A stretch of 60,000 nt of DNA from Adiantum capillus-veneris (taxonomy: Eukaryota; Streptophyta; Polypodiopsida; Polypodiales; Pteridaceae), in NCBI GenBank assembly GCA_014529385.2, contig CM043967.1, forward strand, positions 11,238,001-11,298,000. Direction: 5' to 3'. Each line of letters starts with the position of its first letter. Positions within the stretch are counted from its first letter, which is position 1. Below are positions 11,091-26,529 of the stretch, one piece after another. The notes under the pieces are model-generated. The model was not told the origin of the DNA. It saw nothing but the letters and a program-made list of their open reading frames with translations, and ran no database searches. A program made the position numbers and the translations under genes.

Positions 11091-12510
11091 TTGGTTCAAA
11101 CACAATGCTTATGAGCCATGCCTTGCCCTTTTCTGCCATGACGCAATTTCTTGCACACCGACACTTCAAGCCATCTGTGATTCCACAATTGGTAATTTGA
11201 AGTCATAAAGTATCCGACTATTCGTATCACTAGTCACTGTATTCATTCAATGAGCCAAATTCTAGTTAGTGTGTGCAATATAGGCTACACCCTTTTTGAG
11301 AGATGGAATCTGGCTTTGACCACTTGAATGGGGTTCCTATGATCATACAAATCTAACCCTGGTCTCAAGATAAAAAACTCACCTTTCTCTTTGATATTTT
11401 ATCTTCGGCGTGCCGAAGATAATAATTTCACTATTTCAAGAGATTTTTGTCCAATATGATTTTCCTAGATTTTCACATGTAATTTTAAGTCTCTTAATTG
11501 AGTTTCACAAAATTTAAACTATATGTAAGTGTTTTATCACCCCCTTTTGTCTAGTTTTGAAGGTTTCCATCTATTTTGGTGTTTCCAGTCTTTGCATAGC
11601 TTCAAAAATGTTCAAACTTGCTCATAAGATCTATTATGTTCAGATGAGACTATGTCAATGAAAATTTTGCCAAAATCATCTCTCTGGTAGAAAATCTATT
11701 TTTGGCATGCCAAAGATAGAATTCTCCAATATTTGAACTTTTTGTAAATTTTATTTCACAGTTTGATTTTCCCCAATGCTTTAAGCTTACCCATTCTTTG
11801 GTTTCAATGTTTGGCCAAAGAGTGACTTTACTTTCTCCAATTTCTCACAAATTGCAGTTTTTACCAAGTTTGACAGCCCAACCAAGTTTTTGAGTGGTTC
11901 AAAATGCACCAAAATTAATAGGGATGGTCAAAACAAGTTGGTCAAACACAAGGCAAGTTCAATTTCTCAGGTTGAACACAAAAAAGTCCCTTTTTATCTT
12001 AGGCATGCCTAAGATAGAATTGCCTATTTTGCAAAGGTAGTTTCACTTTCAGGGTTCTGGATGTCTTTTCCCATATGTTTAAACACTTTAAGTACTTGAA
12101 AAGCTTAAGATTGTGCAGTGGGAAATTATGTTTATGTTTGGTATGCCAAAGATGGCTTTGACAATTTCTTGGTGTTTTTTCAGAGGAATTTAGATCAAAT
12201 GTAATCCTGGCCATTTTTTACTTGCCCTACTCCTACTAAATATAAAAAAATGCAGTATGTGGAAAAAAATCAACTTCCAGTACCAAAGCTCTAATTCTAC
12301 CTAGGTGCTATCCTTCCCAACTAATTACTGTCTCAAGGACCCTTCACCCAATCCGTCCAACTAATCTAACACTAGCAAGGTCCTCACCGAGTATCCCTAC
12401 TCTCAAGCACCTCTTAACATTGATAAAGTCAGTACGTGTTCTACTCTAAATGAACCCAGAGGAAGTAATGGAAATTTCAATGAATGATTTGGACTTTTCT
12501 CTAGTCTAGT
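11091..12510 (-). other. Leader of element E with four spaced palindromes
   Basis: No coding sequence is recognised. The region holds palindromes at 11400-11421, 11696-11719, 11995-12016 and a decayed one at 12134-12153. The text between them is loosely repetitive. Near the primer site the words ACTTGCCCTACTCCTA (about 12221) match ACTTACCCTACTCCTA in the C leader (about 45670), supporting common descent of the two leaders. Confidence 0.6.
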
Positions 12511-12534
12511 TCCTCGTCCCCGACAACCGCGCCA
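12511..12534 (-). other. Primer binding site of element E (tRNA-Asp type)
   Basis: On the minus strand it reads TGGCGCGGTTGTCGGGGACG, close to the plant tRNA-Asp complement TGGCGCCGTTGCCGGGGA. It separates the E leader from the LTR that starts at about 12538. Confidence 0.7.
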
Positions 12535-12537
12535 AAA

Positions 12538-12800
12538 CATTGGCCGGTTGCCTAGCCCCACCATATTGATGCTAGCTAAGCGAGAACCACAGACATAAAA
12601 TGTCAATCCATGGGAGATAACTGACCCGAATAGTGCATGGAGGATACAAGAGATAGCTTATCTCTCAAACAACCCAAGTCTAGTGCGCTCTCACCTAGAT
12701 CAGTCTCAACAAACACCAAAAGCTAACCTTCTTACAACAAACTGAATACGATGATTTTGTATACTTATAGTGCTCCAAATGTGACAAAACTTGCTACCTA
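12538..12800 (-). repeat. 5' LTR start of element E (outer end not resolved)
   Basis: The LTR is placed by its primer site. The expected plus-strand TG terminus appears mutated to CA (CATTGGCC where the other elements have TGTTGG or TGTTAG). The segment 12575-12660 resembles 14975-15060. I cannot find the outer end, and the stated end is only where the visible similarity has faded. Confidence 0.4.
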
Positions 12801-13846
12801 GAATATGCAGAGTATGCTCACCAACCTCATGTGCTCAAAAGCCATTTTTGACACTTGGGCATAATTAAAAGAAGATGGTTGCATTTGTTTGAGCAACAAC
12901 TTTTTCTCTTGAATTTCTATGTATATGACATTGTTTTGAGGGTTTTTCAATATAGGAGTGATTTGAGGGTTTTTTCTAGATTTTGCACATATATTAATAT
13001 GTTTTAATAACATTAATGTTTATAATAATTCAAAACACTAATTCCAAACTTAGACTTATCCAATCCCCTAAAAGCTTTATCACGTGACTTAACCCGTCAA
13101 ACTATAGAAAAAAACAACAACAAGTTGATCTCATTCTCTTAAAATCATCAAAAAGTCATGTAAGGTGGTTTACAATGATCTTTCCATAAGGAAATGTATT
13201 ACATTCTTTAATCATAAGTGTGATACACATGAGCTGGCATGTCATAATATTTTCATGGGTCAGGCCATGGGTGTACAAAATACACATGAGGAAGCTTATG
13301 GTATCCAATCAAAGCTCTTTTCTTGAAGGTCGATCAAGTGTGATTGTGCTGATAACAACTTGGTTGGTGGGGATTATTCATGTTACTTTATCATAAAGCC
13401 ATCAATTATGGATCATGACTCCATTAGGGGCCATGACGATCGGTGGGGCTTTTTGAAATTGGAAGTGTCAAGTAAGCTTCAAGTCTTTAGTCCACTTGAT
13501 TCAGTGTAGTTCAATTTCCAAGTGGTCAATGTGATGTGTTTAGATGGAAAATGTTGATCTACAAACCCAAAAATTTGTATATAACCAAGCGTTAAGTGGT
13601 CAAAATTTACATGAGATATAAGAAGCTTGTTGAGAATGAGGAACACTTTTGTCTTGGAATTTGAAGCTTGATAGTTGGCGAGCAATGTACCAAGCGAGCA
13701 ATGTGGTACATTTCTTTAAAGATAGTTAAACAATTGGTGTCTATAAATTTGTGCTACAAGAAAAATAATATAACAATGCTAAATAATTCATGCATTCAAT
13801 CTCAAGAATAGTGTAGATAGTTGAGAAACCAAACTTATAACTTAAG
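12801..13846. other. Unassigned AT-rich sequence
   Basis: No gene or repeat is recognised. It may include the outer part of the E LTR and the decayed interior of the element whose primer site is at 13847. Confidence 0.4.
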
Positions 13847-13858
13847 GCACTGATACCA
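13847..13858 (-). other. Orphan primer binding site of element H (initiator tRNA-Met type)
   Basis: On the minus strand it reads TGGTATCAGTGC, one base different from the canonical TGGTATCAGAGC found in A and B. Two bases further out the plus strand begins TGTAAGG, as expected for an LTR edge. Confidence 0.6.
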
Positions 13859-13860
13859 AT

Positions 13861-14940
13861 TGTAAGGTCTCCAACGTAGTGATTGTAGCGACTTTAGCTG
13901 GCTTTCCTTTGTTCTCAAATTTCGTTGATGTCACTTACTCCAACTCAAAGCAGTAAGGAAGTCCTCTGTCCTTTGCGCTCGTGGATGTAAGGGCTATACA
14001 CCACAAGTCCGGTCAATAAATCAAAGGTTATAATGGGAGTTAATTCCTATATCACAAAAATAAAATCTCATTGACATACTTAGGATCTATAAACAACACC
14101 TTTTTCTCCACGTTTAAGAGGCACGGCCGCCATTCATAAAACTTGAAAATTTAATAACCAAATCAAGAGTAGTTGCAACAACAACCTACAGTTGAGGATG
14201 GCCTCCAACAACCTCATTCTCTAGAACCACATGTTGAGGATTCGCTGGAGGTTTAGACAAGACATCAAAGCTTCATGTTCTCTTCCGTGGTGGGGCCATC
14301 TCTCACGCAATACACATAGAAGATAAAAATTTATAATACTAGAATCAATCAGAACCACATAGATGTTAGCTATAAAAAGAGATATATTTATAAATTACAT
14401 AAGAATATGACTCTTGTGCAAGTTTTATGCATCTATTTATCTAGAAACACCTCCTACCACCTGCAAAAACTTATGTAGGGAGGAAATCATGCTTCACACT
14501 CCACATCCAAGTGATTACAAAGAGGGTATTTAAGGAGGAATAATAACAACATGGAGGGCAATCGAGGTAAAGATATCACATAAAATCAAGGGATTCTACT
14601 CCTCAATTATTAGTACATGCATGCTTAGTCAATCCTAGATGCTCCTTTATATGCTTATGATTTAGCTTAGGTAGATAGGAAAATCAAGCTTAGATATAGA
14701 TAAGAAGGAGGTTTAAATTAATTATTAGTTACCATGTGGTTAAGCTCTCTCTTGATGAACAATATTGGGATGGGTGACCTCCCAAGAAGTATTGATTCTT
14801 GGTGAATAGTTGTCCCTTGCGTGTAGCCAAAAACACCAATGAAGCTTTTGTAGCCTCATTGCCAAGTATGCCAAGGAATATGCCTTGGTCAATCACCTTG
14901 GAGGGAGTCAAGGAGGGAGAGATTTGAAGGGGTGTGGTAT
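13861..14940 (-). repeat. Probable 5' LTR of element H (outer end uncertain)
   Basis: It starts TGTAAGGTCTCC beside the primer site. No second copy is present in the window and no convincing terminal CA could be fixed, so the right boundary is a guess. No open reading frame of note lies inside. Confidence 0.35.
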
Positions 14941-14949
14941 GGGTTTTCT

Positions 14950-15760
14950 GACCTCTTTCTTATCTTATTGCAGACATAGCAAGAACCACGAACATAATTG
15001 TCAATCCATGGAAGAAAGCTGACTCGACTAGTGCATAGAGGCTATGAGAGGGTGTCAATCACTTGGAAAACAAAAGAGATGTCACATCTAACACAAGCTA
15101 CACTCAAATGACCTAAGTCATCAGAAGCTAGTCACTAATCGGCAAACAAAACATGACCGTTATAGCATCAAACGACATCCGAATATTACGAAACATCTAG
15201 GACATGTATAGAAGACCTAAGCACACATGCTTATGGTCTCAAATCTCACTTTCAATGAGGTGAAAAAAATGCAATTATTAACAGAAGTGAGATTTTAACC
15301 TAGTGTTTTTGACCCCGAATGCAGCTAAATGCTTAGCAATGATGCTCCAAGACCCCACCTATGCTTATTTTGTGATTTCTTAGCTTAAATTCCTACTTAT
15401 GATGAAATTAGACCTCAAGTCAGTGACGCCAAAAGCTACGGTTTACCATGATATGCTTACATCAATGCGTAGAGCTCTTACCTGCAATTGCAAATGCAAA
15501 ACAGACAACACTACAATGTGACAACCAACGAGGGAGTAGGAAGCATGAGAAGGAGAGAAGTGAGTGTTGTTAGCTCACGCTATGTATTTTTTATCCAGAA
15601 CTTAATAATGTTTTTCCAATTGTGGCTTTTATACCTTAGCCAACATTTATTTGGTCAAAAGCTAATCATCTGGGAGCTCTAACTAAGGATAAATTGATAC
15701 AATCCGGAAGCTTATAGCTCCGGCTCATAAATTACAATATCCACTTGGCAAATAGGAATT
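14950..15760 (-). repeat. Lone LTR-like segment (J) related to the E LTR
   Basis: AGAACCACGAACATAATTGTCAATCC followed by CTAGTGCATAGAGG (14980-15050) parallels AGAACCACAGACATAAAATGTC and AATAGTGCATGGAGG in the E LTR (split here for reading). A TATA box, GGTATAAAAGCC on the minus strand, lies at 15624-15635. No adjoining primer site or coding region was found, so it may be a solo LTR. The ends are approximate. Confidence 0.4.
15624..15635 (-). promoter_or_regulatory. TATA box in LTR-like segment J
   Basis: The minus strand reads CTAAGGTATAAAAGCC, resembling the CCTAGGTATA context in F and C. Confidence 0.45.
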
Positions 15761-16017
15761 AAAATATTCTCGATTTATCAAAAGATTAAGTGTTTTTACA
15801 ACAAAGCTCCCAAAAAATGTTACATGGGTTAGCTTGCTGCTAACAAGGGGGTAGTGTTTAGATTGCGTGCTCTCATCATCGCACAAAAATCTTATTGCAG
15901 AGTTTTATTGCTCTTGCTCTCTAACCACTCTATGCTTAGCCTCTACCTATTTTTATAAGCTTATGTGGTGAGTTATTCTTGGTGCATGCTTTTTGGATCC
16001 TTTCCTCGTGTATCACT

Positions 16018-16495
16018 ATTTTTGGCTACAAGTCTCACATCATTGCTTTTTGTGTGGTCAACTATGGACGACCTTTGTTTTTATCTATTATGAGTTCATA
16101 TCGCCCTCTCCTTTTTGAGTCCTTCTCTTGGTTACCCAGGAACCACAAAATATTCAACCCCCACTTTTTTTTAAAATAAGGCCTTTAAAACCTTCTCTTT
16201 ATTCCTTAAGATATAAAACATAGAATTAACATAACTTGCACATAGAATGTCTGATTTTTGGCTACAAGACTCATGTCACTGTCTTTTGTATGATCAACTA
16301 TGGCCGACGTCTGTTTTTAGCTATGAGCTCATTTCTCTCACTCCTTTTGGAGTCCTTCTCTCAGTTATCCAAGAGCCAAAAAATATTCAACCCCCACTTT
16401 TGTAAAAGTAAGGCCTTTAGAACCTTCTCTTTATTCCTTTAGATATAAAACAGAGAATTAACATACCTTGCACATAGAATGTCTGATTTTAGACC
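16018..16495. repeat. Tandem duplication, about 238 bp period, two copies
   Basis: TTTTTGGCTACAAG starts at 16018 and again at 16255. Both copies contain CAACTATGG, AATATTCAACCCCCACTTTT, CCTTCTCTTTATTCCTT and end GCACATAGAATGTCTGATTTT. The copies have diverged by many substitutions. No function is recognised. Confidence 0.85.
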
Positions 16496-16924
16496 TGGTT
16501 GTGTTGGAAAACTCCCTAATTATTAACATACTTAAAAATGCTCCAAATCGAATAAGAACCTTGAGTGGAAAAAAAAGTATCGATAAAAATACATTGTATC
16601 TCTGGTAAGCAAACTATGCTCCACAAGAAGAATTACCCAACAATTACTAATTTGTCTTGAGTTTTATTTCACCATTGTTGTGAGACTTGGAAAAATACAT
16701 GTCATGGTTGATCATTTGTCTCATAAATCCAATAGTGAAGCTCCTACTCGAGTGGATGGATGAATTGCATAATACTTCCCTATTCATAGTTGAGACAATG
16801 CCCCAATGGAGTGAGAAGATTGTTAACTTTCTAGTTAATGATTTTCTGCCCAAGGAGCTTTGTAAGGATATAGCCTGGAAGCTACTCAAGGAATGTGACT
16901 TTATGAGAAAAGATATCTTTTGAA
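16496..16924. other. Unassigned sequence
   Basis: No gene or repeat recognised. Short overlapping frames on both strands show no known motif. Confidence 0.4.
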
Positions 16925-17935
16925 TATGGGATTGAGATATGGATGAGTGTCCAAATCACATGATCCCATAAATTTTTTTAAATTTTTAGAGATATTAAGA
17001 CTCCAAATTTCTATGAGTGACAAGTTTATGAGACTTGGAGAACTATCTAAATTTCAAGTTTAGGAATGGAAATAGTTTGAGATTGAGATTTGGATGATTG
17101 TCCAAATTTTATTCCCTAGTTTTGTGTATTTGTTCGGGATGTTAAGAAAAAAGAGTGATCAAGGGAAAGGAAAGGAAACAGAAAGAGAAAGAGAAAGAGG
17201 GAAAGGTAAAGGGAAAGGGAAAGAGTGAGAAAGAGAAACGTTATGATTGAAGCATGGGTTTGAGATATTGAAGGTTTTCCAAATCTTGTTTGATGTTGAG
17301 TTATGGACAAGTCAAATCATCTCATATGTATTTGTATTTGTTAGGGATGCTAAATGTCCTAAATCTAAGAGTGAAAAATCTATTAGATTTGGAAAACTAT
17401 CCAAATCTCATTTTCAAGCAGGAAATGTTTTTTATTACATTTGGACAATTTTCCAAATATCATCCCCTAAGTTGGTGTATTTGTTATGGATATTAAGATT
17501 GAAGTAACCATAACTCATACAAAATTCATAAGTAAACTTAAAAAACTAATACTTTGGTATCTAGCTGCACCAAACTCAAAAATCTTGGGTTTAAGATTTG
17601 GATGGTTTCCAAATTTAGTTTGGGTTGAGGATTAAACCGTTGTCGAGATCTCATCCCACAGGTTTTTGTATCTATTAGATATTTTTAGATTCTTGAATGA
17701 TGGGTTGACAAGTACATGAGATCTGGAAAATTGTCCAAACATGGATCAACTTTAGGCTTGAGATTTGGACGATTGTCCAAAACTTATCTCCTGGGTTTTT
17801 GTATTTGTTAGAGACGTTGAGAGTTTGAAATCTATATGTAACAAGTCTATGAGGTTTGAACAGCCATCCAAATCTCATGTTTAAACATGGATCCACTTTG
17901 AGATTGAGATTTTGGATAGTTTCATCCACATGTCT
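16925..17935. repeat. Degenerate repeat block with recurring ATTTGGA...TCCAAAT palindromes
   Basis: Imperfect palindromes of the form ATTTGGA-N5/6-TCCAAAT occur at about 17088-17108, 17385-17408, 17438-17460, 17593-17616, 17720-17742 and 17761-17783, with decayed ones near 16932 and 17030. Phrases such as TTTTGTATTTGTTAGGGAT and GTGACAAGTTTATGAGA recur between them, so this is an old tandem or interspersed repeat. No coding sequence. Confidence 0.65.
17145..17240. repeat. Purine-rich GGAAA/GAGAAA tract
   Basis: The plus strand is almost only A and G for about 90 bases. It lies inside the palindrome-rich block. Confidence 0.85.
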
Positions 17936-21339
<3,404 letters not shown>

Positions 21340-22430
21340 GAAATTGTTTCAATGGAATTCAACATGATATCCTCTCTTTTTTGAAGAGCATGGTGAGGAT
21401 GCTAAGCTATTTCTAGAAAATTTCAGGACGACTTGCCATATAAAAAAAGTGGTTGGTGATGAGGAGAGTTAGATGTTTGAGGTAGTTCTTAGAAAAGATG
21501 TTAGTACTCATTTTTTAATCTTTGTTTGATGAAATTAGGAGAATCTATAAGAATGATTTGGATCAATTCAAGGGATATTTTTTTAACCCCCAAAATACTC
21601 AAAAACTATGGGAAGACATTGTTTCTCACAAGCAAAAGGACCTATATGACTACTACACCTACAAGCATGAGTTTCTACGTCTTTGGGTTGTATGGGTGAG
21701 GAATATTGCTAACCCAAACAATGATATGGAATTTCAATAAAGGAGAGATTTATATCTGACCTATTCTCCACACTAAAGGTAAAAATAGAGATGGATGCAC
21801 TTGGCACCTTTGATGCGGCCAAAACTATAATTGCCATGAACTGTAGGAAACTTAACTAGGAGAGCTTCCAATAGAGGGGGTCCTAAACCTAACGAGACAA
21901 TACAAGCATCAACTTCAAAGGAGATGTTCAAGGTAATGGCTGAGGTAATTGAAAAGTTGAATGAATCTTTGAGCAACCTGTCAATTCACTTTGCACAAGT
22001 TGTAGGCCCCAAAGAACAAGCAAAAAAGTCAAAGAAATTAGAGCCACAACCTAAGCATGTATCGCAGTGTTGAAATTGTGGGGAGTCGAGTAATGGATTG
22101 TATAATTGTCCTTGTCCGTGTGGGGATCCGAGGAGGCCTAACTTGAACTACACAATGTTAAATGGAGGTGAAGGAATTAGTCAACAACCCATGCTTTTGC
22201 AAAGAGCAAATGGAACAAGATCACCTCCACAAGGAGTGAAAGGTCTTCCACCTTTGTTTGATAAAAATGTGCATCTAGTAGAGGTGAACAAGTCAAACGA
22301 GGTTAACATGGAAGAAAATGACATTGAACGTGGTTAAGGAAATGGAAATTATAAAGAAGGAGTCACATCACAAATTGACCATGGACAAGTCAAGAAAGTG
22401 AAGGATACAAAGGAAACCAATAAGAGTTGA
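21340..22430 (+). pseudogene. Decayed gag of element G
   Basis: Plus-strand frames broken by stops and shifts read like an LTR-element Gag. EDAKLFLENFRTTCHI at about 21395-21445 is capsid-like. A further piece lies at 21522-21740. A wrecked zinc knuckle at about 22068-22110 has a stop at the second position and Asn in place of the histidine (C-stop-NCGESSNGLYNC). A hydrophilic tail follows to about 22430. No protease or RT follows before the minus-strand gag remnant I. The element is therefore a fragment. Confidence 0.5.
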
Positions 22431-23149
22431 TGTCACATCAACCTTCAAGACTTCCCCCTTGGACATGGTATATATCCTTACAACCTTATGGAAGATATTG
22501 GAGGTAAGGGTCCTGATATTTTGTGGACTAAATTATTTGCATTGTGTCCACAAGTTAGAAGAAAGTTATCAAAAAGGAAATTTGCACTAGGAGGAGAATG
22601 TAGTTGTTGTAAAGATTACACAACCTAAAATTAATGAGGACATTACATATGTGCTAAATTGTTACATCAAGGGAAAAATAAGCAAAAGAAAAACACATAC
22701 GTATCAATGTGTACTTGACCATCTCTTTATATAGACACAAAAAGTATTTTGACTTTCCATTTTCATGGGCCTTTTCATTTCCTAAACTCACCATTCACTT
22801 ATGCACTTAAGATGTTTTGAAAGGATTTTTATTTTTTGGAGATTAGGAATACCTAATCATATTCTTGAGAAACAAAATGAGCATGTTGCATGTGTTGAGA
22901 AAGAAGTGCATGTCATCATGGTGGCAATAGTTGTCAAGCAACCAAGGTGCCAAAGAATGGAGTCATTGGCTCCCATTGTTGGATTTATTTTTGAGAGTGG
23001 GTTTCCACAAAGACTCAAGAGAGGATGCTTGTGAAGAATGCAAGTTTTTATCTCTTCCTAGAAGGAAATCTCTATCAAAGAGGAAATGTGCAAAAGAGTA
23101 CCAACAATTGAAGAAATCTTGTCAATTGAATAGGTGGCTATAGTTATGC
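22431..23149. other. Unassigned sequence
   Basis: No recognisable gene. Overlapping frames at 22801-23143 show no known domain. Confidence 0.35.
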
Positions 23150-24260
23150 AATTTGTGCAGGCAAACTGGCTACTGTCTGTTCACTCACGTGTCTGATTAT
23201 TCCTCCTTTTTGGAATAGATCTCACAATTGTCTCCCAAATCTATTGCATAGCATATGAAATCCTCTAACATATCATGTTTCATATTATACAGGAAAGCAT
23301 GCAAGCTTTTGTTGAGAAAACACTTCAAAAACAACAATACTAGTATTTATTTCCATGGTAATGCTCATACATCTTTCCACATATTGCTTAAATAGGTTGG
23401 TTCATTTTCATACTGATTTCCATTGTTCTTGCTTGAAGCTGTAAAATTGAGCAAGAATATCATGTTTACTTCCAATTTTCAAAAAATCTTGCCCCAAGTC
23501 TACTAGCTAAAGGTGGTAAATAAATGATTGGTTAATTTATATGTTTTTGAAACCATGTCAAGGCTTTTCCTTCAAGCATTAAACCAAAACCTTCATACTG
23601 CATGTGAAAATCATAGAATTTCTTAACTCTAAAAAATCATTTTTAAACATTGCCAAAAGTAATTATGGGGATCTCCATGTCCATCTTACTTGTTCATCCA
23701 TTTTGTAAAATCCGCTAGCCTCACTTATCTATGGGTATTGCTTCTTTTCTCCTTGTTACTAGTCAAGATCATCAAATAGGGTAGTTAGCTTGTCTTCCCA
23801 TTTATTGACAATGTCTAGGTTTTGTACTACAACATACATGGTCCCTTAGAATCCATGTAGGATCCTCTATGATTATTAGCTTGAAATTCTTGTTCAAACT
23901 CTATCCCATGGTCATCTATTCACACACAAGGTTTATCTTCTGCATTGAGGTAGATGTATACACCATGGTCATTTTGTTTCAAAAAAGTCAGGATGTAACA
24001 ATACCTTAGGGGCATGATTGAGCTTCAAATCCCCAAAACTATTCCCATTGACATCATTGACATTTTTGAGATGGTATTGGAGTACGTATTTGGTACCATT
24101 TCAAAAATGATAGATAGTCTGTCTCCTTGGTTCAGACTCTCTTTTCTTGATGCTCTACTAAAGTTTTCACCTAAGGTACCAATATATACTAACAATAATC
24201 CATATCTAAGGTTCATGAAGATTCACGGTGGCTATTGTGATCAATTCCTTTGAATGGGAC
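23150..24260 (-). pseudogene. Decayed gag of element I, related to C and E
   Basis: On the minus strand, FMNLRYGLLLVYIGTLGENF (about 24150-24216) matches FMNLRLSRVLGNLGTLGENL in E. A segment ending in EDKPCVWIDDHGIEFEQEF (about 23885-23950) matches DPNKEYGVRVDDHIVKFEEE in E. GHGDPHNYFWQCLK (about 23645-23685) matches GSGDPYAHVSLFKQVL in C. MQYEGFGLMLEGKALTWF (about 23550-23600) matches the same capsid motif in C. Many stops and shifts are present. No protease or RT was recognised. Confidence 0.55.
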
Positions 24261-24675
24261 CTCTTTCTCAAGAGTAATCACTAGCTAGTTGTCTATGAGC
24301 TGCTTTGATTTTTACAAATTGGCATTCCAAGTAGTGCCTGACTCAACAATTGTCCAGCTAGCTAATTTTATTCAATCCTTATTTTGAAAGTATCCAAAAC
24401 ATGGTCTACTGGCCCTATTAGTATTAGCAAAAACTAATATTAGAGTGCCCAGACTATGTAATTTTCCATGATTTTGGATTCCTATGGATGATCCTAGTGG
24501 AATTATACTCTTCTATAGAGTTTCAATTGTTTTAGTAATTCAACTTGGGTCCTATCTCAAGATCTACAGATCTCAAAAGGTCCTTGACTGTTTCAATAAT
24601 TTCCCATTACTTGCAGCTCTCAATTCTTTCAAAATTGGCCAGTAGCTTTTAAATGTCAAGTGTTAATTGAGCCGA
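24261..24675. other. Unassigned sequence left of element D
   Basis: Possibly the leader of remnant I, cut by the insertion of D at 24676. No palindrome of the C or E type was seen. Confidence 0.3.
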
Positions 24676-25342
24676 TGTTGGTACATGCAAAGTTCATTAA
24701 AGCTAGAAGTGGTGCCAAGAAATGCTATGGGTGCATATAGGTGCTAGGAAAAGGGTTTCAGCAAGTGTGGAGGACCTGGGCAAGCAAAGGATAGTGAAAA
24801 TGTATGTCTACTATGGTTTTTTAGGCCAAGAAGGCTCCAGTAAGGGCCAGTTGGGATGCCAATTCAAAGTATGTGAAGTGCAGGGATAGTGCCCAAGAAT
24901 GTAGTGCTCAAGATTCTCTAGAATCCATCAAAATGGATCGTCAAACGGAGTCACAATGAGCAAGATACGACTATCTAAAACTGGAATGCATAGAAGATCC
25001 CCGACAGATAGGGCGTATGTGGATAGGTGGCTAGAGCTAAGGTGAGTGGATAGATATGGAGAGCTCAAGTTGTGAGCATGCCGGTCTTCTTGGATCATCA
25101 ATCAGAGCTCTACAAGACAAGTTATGGACAATGGAAAATTTGCCGGGGGCCACTTGTGTGCCCAATTGTCCTCTTTGGAAACAAAGCCGTTTGGTGTGTT
25201 TTTGAGCCCCAATTAAGTTCTTGAGCATGTCATACAACATGTGAAGTCAACAAGAAGTGATGGTTTGTCAATCGAGCTCTCGGGTAGCAAGATAGGGTGG
25301 ATCAAAGCTTTAAATGGTGGGTGCAAAAATTATGGGGAAAAG

Positions 25343-25510
25343 GTGGGTTCTCTTGAAGTAATAAATGGCAGGTAACGAAGAAATAAATGGTGGCTTTCAT
25401 AAATAGTGGGAAAAAGTGGGTTCTCTTGAAGTAATAAATGGTGGGTAACGAAGCAATAAATGGTGGCTTTCAAAAATTGTGGGAAAAAGTGGGTTCTCTT
25501 GAAGTTCTTT
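25343..25510. repeat. 73 bp tandem repeat in the D LTR
   Basis: GTGGGTTCTCTTGAAGTAAT or its start occurs at 25343, 25416 and 25489, giving an exact 73 bp period over a little more than two units. It lies in U3, upstream of the TATA-like site. Confidence 0.9.
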
Positions 25511-25952
25511 TGGTGATTTTTTTAAAGTTCATGGAGAAGGGCCACCTGTAACCTTCCATGTGGCATGTTTACACCACATGCGATGATCAAGTAGTGGGAC
25601 TTGGTGTATGCTATTGCACGCATCAGTAGGTAGCCCAGAAGGTGCATATGGTGGTTTTGTGATGGTGCTACACCAGTGGGCGATCTTGATGGCACGCCTA
25701 TGGCGGCCGTGCGGTGATGACATGGCAGACCAGCCCCGTGGGGTGCTTTCACAAGCAAAAGTCCCTATGGGGTATCCCCTTTTAATTGGAAAGAAGAGGG
25801 AACACTAGCACTAGTTCTAGTGTCCCTCGAAGTGTGAGAGAGATGGTGTAAGGAAATTGATCCAAGGAGCTTCGACCAATGCAAAAATTACCAAATGTAG
25901 GGTCCCAATGGTCCAATCAAATTGTAGTTACTAAAAACGTGTGAGGCTCCCC

Positions 25953-25960
25953 TATAAACC
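25953..25960 (+). promoter_or_regulatory. TATA-like box of the D LTR
   Basis: CTATAAAC lies about 1.28 kb into the LTR on the strand of D. It is the only good TATA match near the expected U3/R border. Confidence 0.45.
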
Positions 25961-26529
25961 TTTTTTTTAAATTATGGTAAGGGGATTTTCTTCCATGTTC
26001 TTGAACAATAGAGTAAAGAAGAGCCAAGTGTGAGCCTTGGAGGCGATTTTATTTTGCAATCTCGTTGTTTGTGGCGTGTGGAAGGTGTGTATACTCTTGC
26101 TAAGAAATTTGAAGCCATTTTCCCCCATTTTTGGCATCGCTTCTTCCTTCCTCTCTCTTTTTCTTGCTCTTTGCGTCTATCAGTGCCGACAAAAGTGTGC
26201 ATGCAGCTTGTTTTATGGTGCAAAGGGAGTGAAAATCTGAGTGGTGGTGTGTGTTGGGTGTGTCATAACGAGCATTGACGATTTGTGTGAGCTGAATGGT
26301 AGTCTTGCTAGCATGTGTGAGTTGAGAAGTGTGCATGTGGTGGCTTGCAATGTGAATCGTATCTTTTGAAGGTGTTTATGAGAGGATAGGACTGTTGTGA
26401 ATACCCTGAGTATAGTGAGGCATGTGTGTGTGTTTCATTTGTGTTCCCCATTCCCCTCTTCATCTTCAGGTGCCCCCACATAGGAGCACATTGATCGCTC
26501 TCAGTTAGACAAAAAGAAGCAGTTTTTGG

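Larger units (their letters stand above)
24676..26468 (+). repeat. 5' LTR of element D
   Basis: It starts TGTTGGTACATGC, matched by TGATGGTACATGC at 58373. The two copies align for about 155 bp, to the break at 58527. The right end is set at TTCA, just before GGTGCCCCCAC and the gag region, giving about 1.79 kb. A TATA-like CCCTATAAACC lies at 25951-25961 and a 73 bp tandem repeat at 25343-25510. Frames inside it are not genes. Confidence 0.7.

Noticed and set aside
16018-16495. Pair of about 240 bp repeats as LTRs of a small element
   Set aside because: The copies are directly adjacent, with no interior, and lack TG...CA ends. They are a tandem duplication.
26469-26485. GGTGCCCCCACATAGG as the primer site of D
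   Set aside because: It sits in the right place and resembles 20735-20750, but I could not assign a tRNA and the TGG start is changed, so it is not listed as a feature.
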